DNA from: Wohlfahrtiimonas sp.
GTDB taxonomy: Bacteria > Pseudomonadota > Gammaproteobacteria > Cardiobacteriales > Wohlfahrtiimonadaceae
DNA: 40,765 nt
Reading direction: 5' to 3'
Assembly: GCA_030149965.1 (NCBI GenBank)
Contig: JASLHB010000018.1
Coordinates: 1-40,765, forward strand
Part shown: positions 24,170 through 33,917 of the stretch, piece after piece
How the letters are laid out: every line of letters starts with the position of its first letter
Position numbering within the stretch: position 1 is the stretch's first letter
The notes under the pieces: generated by a model
What the model saw: only the letters and a program-made list of their open reading frames with translations
Told to the model about the DNA's origin: nothing
The model's database searches: none
Made by a program: the position numbers and the translations under genes

Positions 24170-25288
24170 CTATAAATGTGTATTGATCTGATAACGTGTA
24201 TTGCGTCCGCCACCTTCTAATTTGATGATGCATTCTTTTTCAAGTAAATCTGATAAATGACGAGTGGCTGTTGCTTTACTGATTTTTGCAACCTTTTGAT
24301 ATTGCGAAGCACTAATGCCATGTTCAAAACCATTTTCTCCGCCATCTAATAAACGGTTTAGGACTTTTCGTTGTTCTTGATTGAGAGATAAATCAGAGTA
24401 TTTATGCCAAAATTGGCTTTTAAATAATGTGCGATTGATTTGTGTTAGCGTTTTCTCAAGGCTGTCGTTCAGTATATCCAAAAACCAAATGAGCCAATTT
24501 GTGATATTAGAATCATTTTTTTGAGTTTTTTCTAATATTTCATAATAGCTTTTACGTTTGTTTAATATTGCAGAAGACATTGCATACAAACGAATGCTTT
24601 GTTCATCCATCTGAGCTAAAGCAAGATCTGTCAAGGTACGTGTAATTCGCCCATTGCCATCATCAAAAGGGTGAAGGGTAACAAACCATAGATGAGTAAT
24701 ACCCGCACGTAAAAGAGGATCAAGCAAAGGATCATCTAAACTAAGATTAAACCATGTGATAAAAGCATTTAAGCGATCTTCTAAACCTTCTCTTGGTGGT
24801 GCTTCAAAGTGTACTTTAGGGGAATCTAGTCGACCTGATACGGCCTGCATAGGCTCTGAGCCTCTAAGTTGACCAATGCGTAAACGCTGCATTGTCCAAT
24901 CTGGATCATTAAAAAGCCAGCTATGCCACTGCATAAGGCGTTCAACTGTGAGAGGTTGTTTAACATCATTAAGTGCATCTAACATGATATTGGCTAAACC
25001 TTCAGAGCGATCTGAGCTTGGATACGGCTGTTCAAGCGTGACGCCTAAGCGTTGAGCTAGAGATGATCGTAATGAGAAAACATTGATAGATTCATTTTCA
25101 ATTGCAGATGAAGCAACAAGATTAGCAAGTAAAGTATCAAGGGTGAGTTGTTCTTTTGCTAAATCATACTGACTTTGTCCAAGAAGAATCCCTATTTTTT
25201 GATGTACTAACCTTGTTTTGGGTAAGACAATTGAATCTTCCCATGTAAAGCTTGCCCAGTTTTCAACCTGCCAGATCCATTCTTGCAT
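24170..25288 (-). CDS. Fic-domain protein with N-terminal DUF4172-like region and C-terminal winged helix
   Basis: The 372-aa protein has a full Fic motif HPFDDGNGRITR (H206) and an N-terminal inhibitory motif SSAIEN (S60 to N65), so it is a class II Fic enzyme likely to transfer AMP to proteins. The first 45 residues (MQEWIWQVENWASFTW) match the usual N-terminus of Fic proteins with a DUF4172 domain. The C-terminus (YQKVAKISKATATRHLSDLLEKE) is a winged helix, suggesting DNA binding or autoregulation. I chose the ATG at 25288 because homologues start at this MQEW and AAGAGA lies upstream. The gene lies just outside the island, reading toward attR. Its target is unknown. Confidence 0.88.
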   Translation of the reverse strand: MQEWIWQVENWASFTWEDSIVLPKTRLVHQKIGILLGQSQYDLAKEQLTLDTLLANLVASSAIENESINVFSLRSSLAQRLGVTLEQPYPSSDRSEGLANIMLDALNDVKQPLTVERLMQWHSWLFNDPDWTMQRLRIGQLRGSEPMQAVSGRLDSPKVHFEAPPREGLEDRLNAFITWFNLSLDDPLLDPLLRAGITHLWFVTLHPFDDGNGRITRTLTDLALAQMDEQSIRLYAMSSAILNKRKSYYEILEKTQKNDSNITNWLIWFLDILNDSLEKTLTQINRTLFKSQFWHKYSDLSLNQEQRKVLNRLLDGGENGFEHGISASQYQKVAKISKATATRHLSDLLEKECIIKLEGGGRNTRYQINTHL

Positions 25289-25605
25289 TTTTAATCTCTT
25301 ATCAAAAATTTTGTATGAGTTGAATATAACATATATTCGGCTCATATTATAAGCTGAATAGTGTGATTAATCAGCTCATCTTATACAATCATGGATGTCA
25401 CTTTCTATAATAATTGTTTGTTTTTTATCAAAAATAATAGGCTTACTAAAAATGTAATTTAATATTACGCATTAATTACTTAAAAATTACTCTTTTTTAA
25501 TTGTGTGCTGCATAAGTTAGGCATAATTGATTTGTTTATGGTTAATTAAGGCACGCTTAGACTATATTATAATGATCTAATTTTTGAGTAGAGTTCAGAG
25601 GTATT
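25289..25605. promoter_or_regulatory. Divergent intergenic region, fic / phr
   Basis: A TATAAT box at 25568-25573, 32 bp before the photolyase ATG, is the only clear promoter element; no good -35 is seen at 17 bp. AGAGG (25597-25601) is the ribosome site for phr. The rest is AT-rich with no gene or strong hairpin seen. Confidence 0.4.
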
Positions 25606-26973
25606 ATGCGATCTTTAATGTGGTTTCGATCTGATTTACGAATTCATGATAATGAAGCTTTATATAATGCGACTCAAAATCAGCAGGCGATTGCGCTGTT
25701 TATTATTGCCCATGAAGATTGGGAAAAACATCATGATGCTAAATTGAAACTGGCGTTTATGTGGAGAAATCTACAAGCACTTCAAACAGCTCTTGATCAT
25801 AAAAATATCCCCTTAAAGATCATTGAAGTGGATTCATGGGCGCAAATCCCAGAGCGCATAAACCAGTTGATGCTGGACCACCAAATCTCATCGCTTTATT
25901 TTAATCATGAAGTGGGCATCAATGAAGTCGAAAGAGATCGCGCGGTTTATCGACAATTAAAAAAGAATGGTTTTAAGATTGAACATTGCCACGATAAAAC
26001 ATTGGTCAAACTCGGCTCGATACTCAACGGAGAAAATAACCCTTATAAGGTTTTCACGGCTTTTAAAAAGCGATTAATAGAAGTGTTGGAGCATCAACCG
26101 TTTGAGAACTATTTCGAGATTCCTGTGCAAGCTCCAACAGAACTCACGAGTGATGACATTACGGTGAATCCTTATCAAGAGTTTGATGATTTAGCTTATC
26201 AAGCAGGCGAAGATGCGGCGTTTGGCGTTCTTCAAGATTTCTTAAAAGAAGATATCTTTCATTACCATAATCATAGAGATATTCCTGCGATCGATGGCAC
26301 AAGTCGCTTATCACCTTATCTTGCGCTGGGCGTTGTTTCTGTCAAAGCGCTATTGAAGGAAGCGTTAATTCTAAATGAAGGTCATTTTAAAACGGGTGAT
26401 GAAGGCATTTTGACTTGGATGAATGAGCTTTATTGGCGGGAGTTTTATTACCATATTATGTGGAATTTCCCGAATGTTTCTAAGAACCGAGCCTTTCAGG
26501 AGAAAACAGAAAAGATTCAATGGCGAGACAATGAAGCAGATTTTGACGCTTGGAAAAATGGCAAAACAGGCATCCCAATCGTCGATGCATTTATGAGACA
26601 ACTCAAAGAAACAGGCTGGATGCATAATCGAGGCCGAATGATTACTGCGATGTTTTTAACAAAAAACCTCTTAATCGATTGGCGCAAAGGGGAAGCATGG
26701 TTTATGCAGAATCTCATTGATGGTGATTTTGCTGCCAACAATGGCGGATGGCAATGGTCTGCTTCTACAGGAACCGATGCGGTGCCGTATTTTAGGATCT
26801 TTAATCCTGTGACGCAGTCTGAGCGATTTGATCCAAAGGGCGATTTCATTCGTCAATGGTGCTCGGAATTATCGCATTTAGATCATAAGCAGATTCATAA
26901 AGTACAGAAAAATGTCATTGTTGATCTTAAAAGTAGCAGGGTAAGGGCAATAGAGGCTTTTAAAAGTTTGTAG
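25606..26973 (+). CDS. phrB: Deoxyribodipyrimidine photo-lyase (class I CPD photolyase)
   Basis: The enzyme uses blue light and FADH- to split cyclobutane pyrimidine dimers in DNA. The 455-aa length is close to E. coli PhrB. The N-terminal antenna-domain start LMWFRSDLRIHDNEAL and the FAD-binding C-terminal signature are typical: ELYWREFYYHIMWNFP, TGIPIVDAFMRQLKETGWMH, NRGRMITAMFLTKNLLIDWR, and NNGGWQWSASTGTDAVPYFR with FNPVTQSERFDPKG. No key segment is missing. It is followed after 62 bp by an unrelated zinc-ribbon gene on the same strand. Confidence 0.95.
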   Translation: MRSLMWFRSDLRIHDNEALYNATQNQQAIALFIIAHEDWEKHHDAKLKLAFMWRNLQALQTALDHKNIPLKIIEVDSWAQIPERINQLMLDHQISSLYFNHEVGINEVERDRAVYRQLKKNGFKIEHCHDKTLVKLGSILNGENNPYKVFTAFKKRLIEVLEHQPFENYFEIPVQAPTELTSDDITVNPYQEFDDLAYQAGEDAAFGVLQDFLKEDIFHYHNHRDIPAIDGTSRLSPYLALGVVSVKALLKEALILNEGHFKTGDEGILTWMNELYWREFYYHIMWNFPNVSKNRAFQEKTEKIQWRDNEADFDAWKNGKTGIPIVDAFMRQLKETGWMHNRGRMITAMFLTKNLLIDWRKGEAWFMQNLIDGDFAANNGGWQWSASTGTDAVPYFRIFNPVTQSERFDPKGDFIRQWCSELSHLDHKQIHKVQKNVIVDLKSSRVRAIEAFKSL

Positions 26974-27035
26974 GAACAGTATTTATAGCGCTTAGCCATG
27001 TGGGCGAAGGGCTGATCATCATCGAAGGAGAGAGA

Positions 27036-27746
27036 ATGAAGCACGGCACATATCAAATTTTATCTACATTGGTTTGTTTAGATGATAGAAACGTCCATAC
27101 AGCAGATTTAATGAACACGAATGAAGGATTTACATTATCGAGTGATGTCATGAGGCAATTACATCGCTTCAGCATTGTCGTTGATATGTGTAAGCCACCA
27201 GAACAGAACTCAGCATTCGCAGTAAATATTCATATCACAATGCCTGATTTAACAAAATTTAGAGGCTTTGAAGGGATTAATGAAGAGTATAAAACCTCTC
27301 GTATATTGCGCGATCAGTTCATGCAGACTGATTTTTATCAGGATTATTTATGTGATCTATTGAATGGAGAGGATTCAGTATCCTTGACCTTTACGGATGA
27401 AGATGAGCTTGTCGTATTTGCAAGAAACACCATCGATGCATGTGGCGAAACGTTTTATAACAGTGAATATTCTGAATTATTTTATACAATCAAAGATCGA
27501 TTATCTGAAATTAATGTATTAAAAGCATTATTAATCAATCAAGCAGATATCTCTAAAATTCCGTCATTTGATTATGTATCCGATCGTAAATTTACATTAT
27601 CTTTTGGATCGAGTGAGATTTATTGCAATACATGTTTATCAGTCATTCCGCCGATTGTTACTGAAGTAGAAGATGATTTGAAATCTTTAACGTGTGAATG
27701 TTGTGGCATGAGCGGCATGGTTGATGATTGGCTGGACATCTCATAA
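27036..27746 (+). CDS. Uncharacterised protein with C-terminal zinc ribbon
   Basis: The 236-aa product is not recognised. The C-terminus has two CxxC-type knuckles (IYCNTCLS and CECCGMSG) that could hold a zinc ion, followed by the acidic end DDWLDIS. The upstream part is acidic and mixed in predicted structure, with no signal peptide or membrane segment. I chose the ATG at 27036 because GAAGGAG lies 5 nt upstream; a GTG at 27000 would add 12 residues without a clear ribosome site. It may be transcribed with the photolyase gene. A long palindrome follows at 27777. Confidence 0.7.
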   Translation: MKHGTYQILSTLVCLDDRNVHTADLMNTNEGFTLSSDVMRQLHRFSIVVDMCKPPEQNSAFAVNIHITMPDLTKFRGFEGINEEYKTSRILRDQFMQTDFYQDYLCDLLNGEDSVSLTFTDEDELVVFARNTIDACGETFYNSEYSELFYTIKDRLSEINVLKALLINQADISKIPSFDYVSDRKFTLSFGSSEIYCNTCLSVIPPIVTEVEDDLKSLTCECCGMSGMVDDWLDIS

Positions 27747-27776
27747 GAGCATTAAAGTAACAATATTATTTTAACG

Positions 27777-27831
27777 CATCATATATGAATCATTATGTCG
27801 ATTTTTATCGAATAACATGTCATATATGATG
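27777..27831. repeat. 55-nt imperfect palindrome before the second hsd operon
   Basis: CATCATATATGA (27777-27788) is perfectly complementary to TCATATATGATG (27820-27831). The inner part continues as an imperfect stem (CATTATGTCGAT facing ATCGAATAACATG) around a T-rich loop. It could terminate transcription of the upstream gene, be an operator, or be a small REP-like repeat. Confidence 0.6.
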
Positions 27832-27943
27832 TTTTATATTATGATAGCCAATGATGCATTACTAAGCGCATAGAGCTTAGATTCTTCGTATAAATCTGCT
27901 AAACTCCATCCCATATAAATGCATACAATAGATGGATCACATT

Positions 27944-29551
27944 ATGTCAGAGCAAAACTCGAAAACTTTATACAGCGCATTGTGGGCTTCGGCAGATATT
28001 CTGCGCTCAAAGATGGATGCCAACGAATATAAAAACTATCTTTTAGGGATGATTTTCTATAAATATCTATCCGATAAGATGCTTCATTATGCGGTGGATC
28101 AGCTAGAAGAAAAGGCTGAAACATTGAAGGAAGCACAAGTGATTTATGCCAATGCTTATCATGATCCCGACATCCACGAAGATTTAAAAGATGCACTGAA
28201 GGAAGAGTTTTCCTATGTGATCGAGCCAGAATATACATTCACTCATTTGATCAATGAAGTGTTCAGTCAATCATTCCAATTGGAAAGTTTGCAGCAAGGT
28301 TTTCGCAACATTGAGCAATCATCGGATGCTTTTGCGAATCTATTCCAAGACATTGATCTCTATTCTCGTAAGCTTGGTTCAACGCCACAAAAGCAAAATG
28401 AAACCATTTCAGGCATTATGAAAGAATTGGCGGAGATCGATTTTGCAGGGCATTCGGGCGATATTTTGGGCGATGCTTATGAATATATGATTGGTCAGTT
28501 TGCTTCTGATTCAGGGAAAAAAGCAGGCGAATTCTATACGCCACAACCTGTTGCGGAATTGATGACGAAAATCGTGATTCAAGGTAAAAAAGATCAAAAA
28601 GGTTTCAGCGTGTACGATCCAACAATGGGCTCAGGTTCGTTAATGTTGAACGTGAAGAAAGAAACGACAGAGCCAAATACAGTTCAGTATTTTGGGCAAG
28701 AGATCAATACATCCACTTATAACTTAGCGCGCATGAATTTGATGTTGCATGGCGTGCCGATTGCGAACCAATATCTCAATAATGCTGATACATTGGATGA
28801 TGATTGGCCAACAGAAGAGCCAACAAACTTTGATGGCGTTTTGATGAATCCGCCATATTCAGCGGATTGGAGCGCGGCGAAAGGCTTTTTGGATGATGTG
28901 CGTTTTGCGCCTTATGGCGTGCTTGCGCCGAAGTCGAAAGCGGATTTTGCGTTCTTGTTGCACGGTTTTTATCATTTGAAATCCAACGGCACAATGGCAA
29001 TTGTTTTACCGCATGGCGTTTTGTTCCGTGGTGGAGCTGAAGAGAAGATTCGTAAAACCCTTTTGGAAAATGGGCACATTTATGCGGTGATTGGTTTGCC
29101 ATCGAATATCTTCTTCAATACATCGATTCCCACAACGATCATTGTGTTGAAAAAGGATTATGACAAGCGCGATGTATTGTTCATTGATGCATCGAATGAA
29201 TTTGAGAAAGTTCGCACGCAGAATATTCTGACAGAAGCGAATATCGCAAAGATTTTGGATACTTATGTTGATCGTAAAACGATTGATAAATATAGCTATG
29301 TTGCGAGCTTTGAAGAGATTGAGGAAAATGAGTTTAACCTCAATATTCCGCGTTATGTGGATACATTTGAAGCTGAGCCTGAAATTCCGTTGGCGGATAT
29401 TTCAGCGAATATGATGGCGGTGAATGGCGAATTGGCAACAGCAGAACAAGAACTATTTGCGATGTTGGGCGAATTGGTTGGCACTTCGGATGAAGCCAAT
29501 GAAGAGCTAGAAGCCTTTAAAGCAATGCTCCAAGGTGATCGCAATGTCTAA
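27944..29551 (+). CDS. hsdM: Type I R-M methyltransferase subunit (EcoR124-like class)
   Basis: HsdM supplies adenine-N6 methylation for the second type I system. The 535-aa protein has DPTMGSGSLML (D225) and the catalytic NPPYSADW (N302), plus the N-terminal helical domain with LWASADILRSKMDANEYKNYLLGMIFYKYLSDK typical of EcoR124-like (type IC) enzymes. I chose the ATG at 27944; an ATG four codons upstream (27932) is equally possible. It heads an operon and overlaps hsdS by 8 bp. It is not closely related to the island HsdM at 16016-18253. Confidence 0.93.
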   Translation: MSEQNSKTLYSALWASADILRSKMDANEYKNYLLGMIFYKYLSDKMLHYAVDQLEEKAETLKEAQVIYANAYHDPDIHEDLKDALKEEFSYVIEPEYTFTHLINEVFSQSFQLESLQQGFRNIEQSSDAFANLFQDIDLYSRKLGSTPQKQNETISGIMKELAEIDFAGHSGDILGDAYEYMIGQFASDSGKKAGEFYTPQPVAELMTKIVIQGKKDQKGFSVYDPTMGSGSLMLNVKKETTEPNTVQYFGQEINTSTYNLARMNLMLHGVPIANQYLNNADTLDDDWPTEEPTNFDGVLMNPPYSADWSAAKGFLDDVRFAPYGVLAPKSKADFAFLLHGFYHLKSNGTMAIVLPHGVLFRGGAEEKIRKTLLENGHIYAVIGLPSNIFFNTSIPTTIIVLKKDYDKRDVLFIDASNEFEKVRTQNILTEANIAKILDTYVDRKTIDKYSYVASFEEIEENEFNLNIPRYVDTFEAEPEIPLADISANMMAVNGELATAEQELFAMLGELVGTSDEANEELEAFKAMLQGDRNV

Positions 29552-30788
29552 AACAGAATCCCATATCCCAAAGCTCCGCTTCGCGGGCTTCGCTGATCCT
29601 TGGCAATTTAAAGAGTTAGGTAAGATATCCGTAAGAGTTACAAGAAAAAATTCTGAGTTAGAGTCAGATTTGCCATTAACAATATCTGCACAATATGGAT
29701 TAGTTGATCAAAGAACATATTTTGATCGACAGATCGCAAGTCGTGATATTTCTGGATACTTCCTAATAAAGAAAGGCGAGTTTGCTTATAACAAAAGTTA
29801 TTCTAATGGTTATCCTTTAGGAGCAATTAAGAGATTAGATAGATATGACTCAGGAGTTCTTTCAACTTTATACATAGTATTTAAAATGAATGAGCAAATA
29901 ATAAAGTCTGATTATATTTCGGCTTATTATGATACTAATTATTGGCACAAAGAAGTATCAATGTATGCTGCTGAAGGTGCTCGTAATCATGGTTTATTAA
30001 ATATTGCACCTGCTGATTTTTTTAAGACTAGATTAAAATTTCCAACAAATTTTTTAGAACAAACCAAAATCGGGGATTTTTTCCAAAAAATCGACCAAGT
30101 GATCGAATTGCAACAAAAGGCACTTGAAACAGCGCGAGATTATAAAAAAGCTATGTTGCAAAAGATGTTCCCACAAAAAGGCGAGAAAGTGCCAAAAGTG
30201 CGCTTTGATGGATTTAGTGGAGATTGGGAAGAAAAGAAATTATCTGAAATTATGAAAAGTTTTAGCGGTGTCACGGGTGATACAACTTTAAATACTGGCA
30301 AGTTTTTAATTACTAGAATAGAAACCATTTCAGATGGAACTATAAATTTTGATAAAGTTGGGTATTTAAATGATCAGCCTGAGCAAAGATATTTATTACA
30401 AAAAGGAGATATTTTATATAGCAATATAAATTCATTAAAACATATTGGAAAAACTGCTATTTATAGTTCTGATATAGAGATTTATCATGGAATTAATTTG
30501 CTCAGAATTATACCAAATAAAGATATTGACTCATCATTTTTATTTGTAACTTTACGAACAGAAGCAAAGCTCAATTGGGCAAAATCACATGCTAATCAAG
30601 CAGTAAATCAAGCAAGTGTTAACCAAACAACCTTGGGTAAGCAAAAAATATTTTTACCGAAACTAGAAGAACAGCAGAAGATTGGGGCGTTTTTTCAGAA
30701 GTTGGATCAGCAAATTGAACAGCATGAAAAGAAACTAGAAAGCTATCAAAGCTTGAAAAAGGCGATGTTACAAAGAATGTTTGTGTAG
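29544..30788 (+). CDS. hsdS: Type I R-M specificity subunit (EcoR124-like class)
   Basis: The 414-aa protein sets the DNA target. It has two half-repeats, beginning KLRFAGFADPWQFKELG and KVRFDGFSGDWEEKKLSE, each ending with a conserved helix (IGDFFQKIDQVIELQQKALETARDYKKAMLQKMF and IGAFFQKLDQQIEQHEKKLESYQSLKKAMLQRMF). The ATG at 29544 has AAGGTG upstream inside hsdM and is preferred to the GTG at 29535. The variable recognition domains are clearly more AT-rich than the conserved helices, consistent with domain exchange. hsdR follows after 26 bp. Confidence 0.93.
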   Translation: MSKTESHIPKLRFAGFADPWQFKELGKISVRVTRKNSELESDLPLTISAQYGLVDQRTYFDRQIASRDISGYFLIKKGEFAYNKSYSNGYPLGAIKRLDRYDSGVLSTLYIVFKMNEQIIKSDYISAYYDTNYWHKEVSMYAAEGARNHGLLNIAPADFFKTRLKFPTNFLEQTKIGDFFQKIDQVIELQQKALETARDYKKAMLQKMFPQKGEKVPKVRFDGFSGDWEEKKLSEIMKSFSGVTGDTTLNTGKFLITRIETISDGTINFDKVGYLNDQPEQRYLLQKGDILYSNINSLKHIGKTAIYSSDIEIYHGINLLRIIPNKDIDSSFLFVTLRTEAKLNWAKSHANQAVNQASVNQTTLGKQKIFLPKLEEQQKIGAFFQKLDQQIEQHEKKLESYQSLKKAMLQRMFV

Positions 30789-30814
30789 AAGCTAAGATAA
30801 TAAAAAGGTGAGTT

Positions 30815-33800
30815 GTGGTTAAATTTACGAAAGAAGCAAAGCTTGAAGAAGATTTGATTAATCAGTTAATTTCTGGGGAATCTCAATGGATTTATCGTGA
30901 GGATTTACGCACAGAAGCGGATCTTTGGGCGAATCTTAAAGTGATTGTAGAACGCAATAATCGCGCTGTGCTGAAAGATAAAATGCTCACAACGCAAGAA
31001 TTTAACCAGATCAAAGCGCAACTCACTTTCCCAAATTTCTATGAAGCCGCCAAATGGTTGTCAGGTGAAAATGGCATTGCCAAAGTCCAAGTACAACGAG
31101 AAGATGCAAGCTTAGGCACGATTCGCTTAAATGTCATTAATCGTGCGGATATTGCAGGCGGCACAACGGTTTATGAAGTGATCAATCAGTTCACAAGTTC
31201 ACAAGAACAAAGCCGAGAAAGACGTTTTGATGTCACGATGCTGATCAATGGCTTGCCAATGATCCATGTGGAATTGAAAAACCGCCAACATCCTTATATG
31301 GATGGCTTTAGGCAGATTAAAAAATATTTGAAAGAAGATAAGTTCAAAGGTATTTTCTCATCCACGCAGATGTTCGTGGTGAGCAATGGCACAGATACGC
31401 GCTACATTGCATCGAGCGGACATAAGAATTTAAACGAGAAGTTTTTGAGTAAATGGGTGGATGCACATAATCAGCCAGTGACGGAATATTTGGCATTTGC
31501 GAAAAATGTTTTATCTATTCCGCAAGCGCATCGAATGGTAACGCAATATTCCATTACAGATCGAGATAAAGAAGCGCTGATATTATTGCGCCCATATCAA
31601 ATCCATGCGATTGAAGCGGTGAAAAATGCTTCGAGATTGCAAGAATCAGGTTATGTTTGGCATACAACAGGCTCAGGTAAAACCTTAACATCGTATAAAG
31701 TTGCCTGTAATTTATTGCAGATTCCAGCCATTGATAAAACAATCTTCATTGTGGATCGTGTGGATTTGGATCAGCAAACCACAAGTTCATTTGCATCGTA
31801 TGCGGAGTTTGATCCCATTTCTATTGATGAAACGGACAATGTGAATGATTTGGTGAAGCGTTTAGCGAGCGATAATAGAGCGGTGATCGTGACAACCATT
31901 CAGAAGCTCAATCATTTAATGAAACGCATGGAAGAGGATTCAGCCAAAGAGCGCGCATCTAAAAACTATGCCAAAATTAAGGGCTTAAAAGTAGCCTTCA
32001 TCGTGGATGAATGTCATCGAGCGGTTACGCCACAAAAGAAAAAAGAACTGGATCAGATTTTCCATTATGCAATGTGGTACGGATTCACAGGCACGCCAAT
32101 CTTTGGTGAGCTCAAGAAAACCACAACGACAGCAATGCTATACAGCAGCGTGCAAAACAAGCCAACAGAAGAACATTCTGATCGTTCATGCTTGCATAAA
32201 TATACGGTGAAAGAAGCCATTAATGATGCGGCTGTTTTGGGCTTTCAAATTGAATATAAAAATCCACTGCAAGAAGATATGGTGGATGACATCATTCGCC
32301 ATTATCATCCCACAAAGAATCTAGAAGGTTTATCATTAATTGATAAAGAAAAGCTGATTCCGAGAGATGTTTATAACAGCAAAGAGCACCGTTTAAAGGT
32401 GATTGATTCCATCATCAACCAATCACGCAATAAATTGGGCTTCACGACAGAAAGCGGCGTTGGTAAAGCTTATGGTGCAATGCTCACTGTGCCAAGCATT
32501 GCCATTGCTCAGGAATATTATGAGTTGTTTCAAAGTGTGATTGTAGGCAATGAATCTGTGACGGTGAATGAACGCACAAAAGCGATTCTGCCCGACTTTC
32601 CAAAAGTAGCGATTACTTATTCCATTTCTGAAAATGAAGAAACATCCATTGATAATCAAACAAAAATGGCAGCATCCATTGCAGATTATAATGAAATGTA
32701 TGACGCGAGCTATTCCTTGGAAAATATGCGCGCTTATAATCAGAATGTGAATGCACGATTGGCACGAAAAAGTGAGCGCTATCAAAACAGAGCAGAACAA
32801 ATTGATTTGATCATTGTGGTGGATCGTTTATTAACGGGCTTTGATGCGCCATGTATTTCCACGTTATTCATTGATCGACCGCCAATGAGCGCGCCGAATA
32901 TCATTCAGGCATTTTCACGCACGAATAGATTATTTGATCAAGGTAAAAAGTTTGGGCAGATCGTAACTTTCCAAACGCCATTATTGTTCACGGAAGCGGT
33001 GAATGATGCGCTGTTTTTATATTCTAATGGCGGTGAAAATTATGTCTTAGCGCCAAGCTATGAAGAAGCTGCGGAGAATTTAGCAGAAGCATTCACAGCA
33101 TTGAAAAACATCGCTGAAACGCCAGAAGCCATAGATGAATTATTGGTGGAAGAGAAACGCAAGTTTGCCAAAGCATTTCAAGAGCTCGATAAAGCCATGA
33201 GCGCGATCAAGGCTTATTATGAATTTCAGCCTGAAATGCTGGAGGAAACATTTGGCATTCAAAATGATGAAATGGAAAAATATCACGGTAAATATCAGAA
33301 TGTATTGGAAGAATTGCGTGAAAATAGCAATGATGATCCTGAAATTGAACCGTTAGATATTGAATATGATCTACAAACGCATCACAGTGATGAAATTAAT
33401 TATCATTATATTTTGTCACTGATTCAGCGATTTGTACCACAAGAAAGCCAATCATCTGAATTGCAGTTTGAAAACAGCGTGAAATCACAAGAAGTGGATG
33501 ATTATATTGATCGTTTACGCATTGAGAATGCGAAGCTTGCAGGCTTAATGGAGCAGTTATGGCAAAATATTCAGCAAGATCCTAATATTTATCGTGGTAA
33601 AAACATCAATGAATTATTGAATGAAATGATTACCAATACGATTGATCTTTTAGTGAATGGTTTTGCTGAAAAGTGGGCAGTGAAAGAAGAAGAGTTACGT
33701 TTTGTGGTGGAAAATTATAATCCAAGCAAAGTGGATGAAGCACAGATTGGCGAAGATGATTTAAGAAGAAACAGTGATTTCGATCATTATAAAGAGATCG

Positions 33801-33901
33801 CAGACAATCCTGTGAGCAAATTGAAATATAACAAAGCAGTGAAAGAAGCTTATACCAAAATGGTGATCGAGGATGTATTGCCGTTGCGTGTGAAAAGCTA
33901 A
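30815..33901 (+). CDS. hsdR: Type I restriction enzyme, R subunit (EcoR124-like class)
   Basis: The 1028-aa protein has the PD-(D/E)XK nuclease (D139, then E153-L-K155 in IHVELKNRQ). Helicase motifs are Walker A TTGSGKT (K289), DECH (D398), YGFTGTP, and a motif VI region IIQAFSRTNRLFDQGK. The start is GTG at 30815 with AAGGTG 5-6 nt upstream. The C-terminal region is charged and helical. All key residues are present, so an active restriction subunit is expected. It is followed after only 16 bp by a gene for an exported protein. Confidence 0.95.
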   Translation: MVKFTKEAKLEEDLINQLISGESQWIYREDLRTEADLWANLKVIVERNNRAVLKDKMLTTQEFNQIKAQLTFPNFYEAAKWLSGENGIAKVQVQREDASLGTIRLNVINRADIAGGTTVYEVINQFTSSQEQSRERRFDVTMLINGLPMIHVELKNRQHPYMDGFRQIKKYLKEDKFKGIFSSTQMFVVSNGTDTRYIASSGHKNLNEKFLSKWVDAHNQPVTEYLAFAKNVLSIPQAHRMVTQYSITDRDKEALILLRPYQIHAIEAVKNASRLQESGYVWHTTGSGKTLTSYKVACNLLQIPAIDKTIFIVDRVDLDQQTTSSFASYAEFDPISIDETDNVNDLVKRLASDNRAVIVTTIQKLNHLMKRMEEDSAKERASKNYAKIKGLKVAFIVDECHRAVTPQKKKELDQIFHYAMWYGFTGTPIFGELKKTTTTAMLYSSVQNKPTEEHSDRSCLHKYTVKEAINDAAVLGFQIEYKNPLQEDMVDDIIRHYHPTKNLEGLSLIDKEKLIPRDVYNSKEHRLKVIDSIINQSRNKLGFTTESGVGKAYGAMLTVPSIAIAQEYYELFQSVIVGNESVTVNERTKAILPDFPKVAITYSISENEETSIDNQTKMAASIADYNEMYDASYSLENMRAYNQNVNARLARKSERYQNRAEQIDLIIVVDRLLTGFDAPCISTLFIDRPPMSAPNIIQAFSRTNRLFDQGKKFGQIVTFQTPLLFTEAVNDALFLYSNGGENYVLAPSYEEAAENLAEAFTALKNIAETPEAIDELLVEEKRKFAKAFQELDKAMSAIKAYYEFQPEMLEETFGIQNDEMEKYHGKYQNVLEELRENSNDDPEIEPLDIEYDLQTHHSDEINYHYILSLIQRFVPQESQSSELQFENSVKSQEVDDYIDRLRIENAKLAGLMEQLWQNIQQDPNIYRGKNINELLNEMITNTIDLLVNGFAEKWAVKEEELRFVVENYNPSKVDEAQIGEDDLRRNSDFDHYKEIADNPVSKLKYNKAVKEAYTKMVIEDVLPLRVKS

Positions 33902-33917
33902 GATTAAGGAGAAGACA

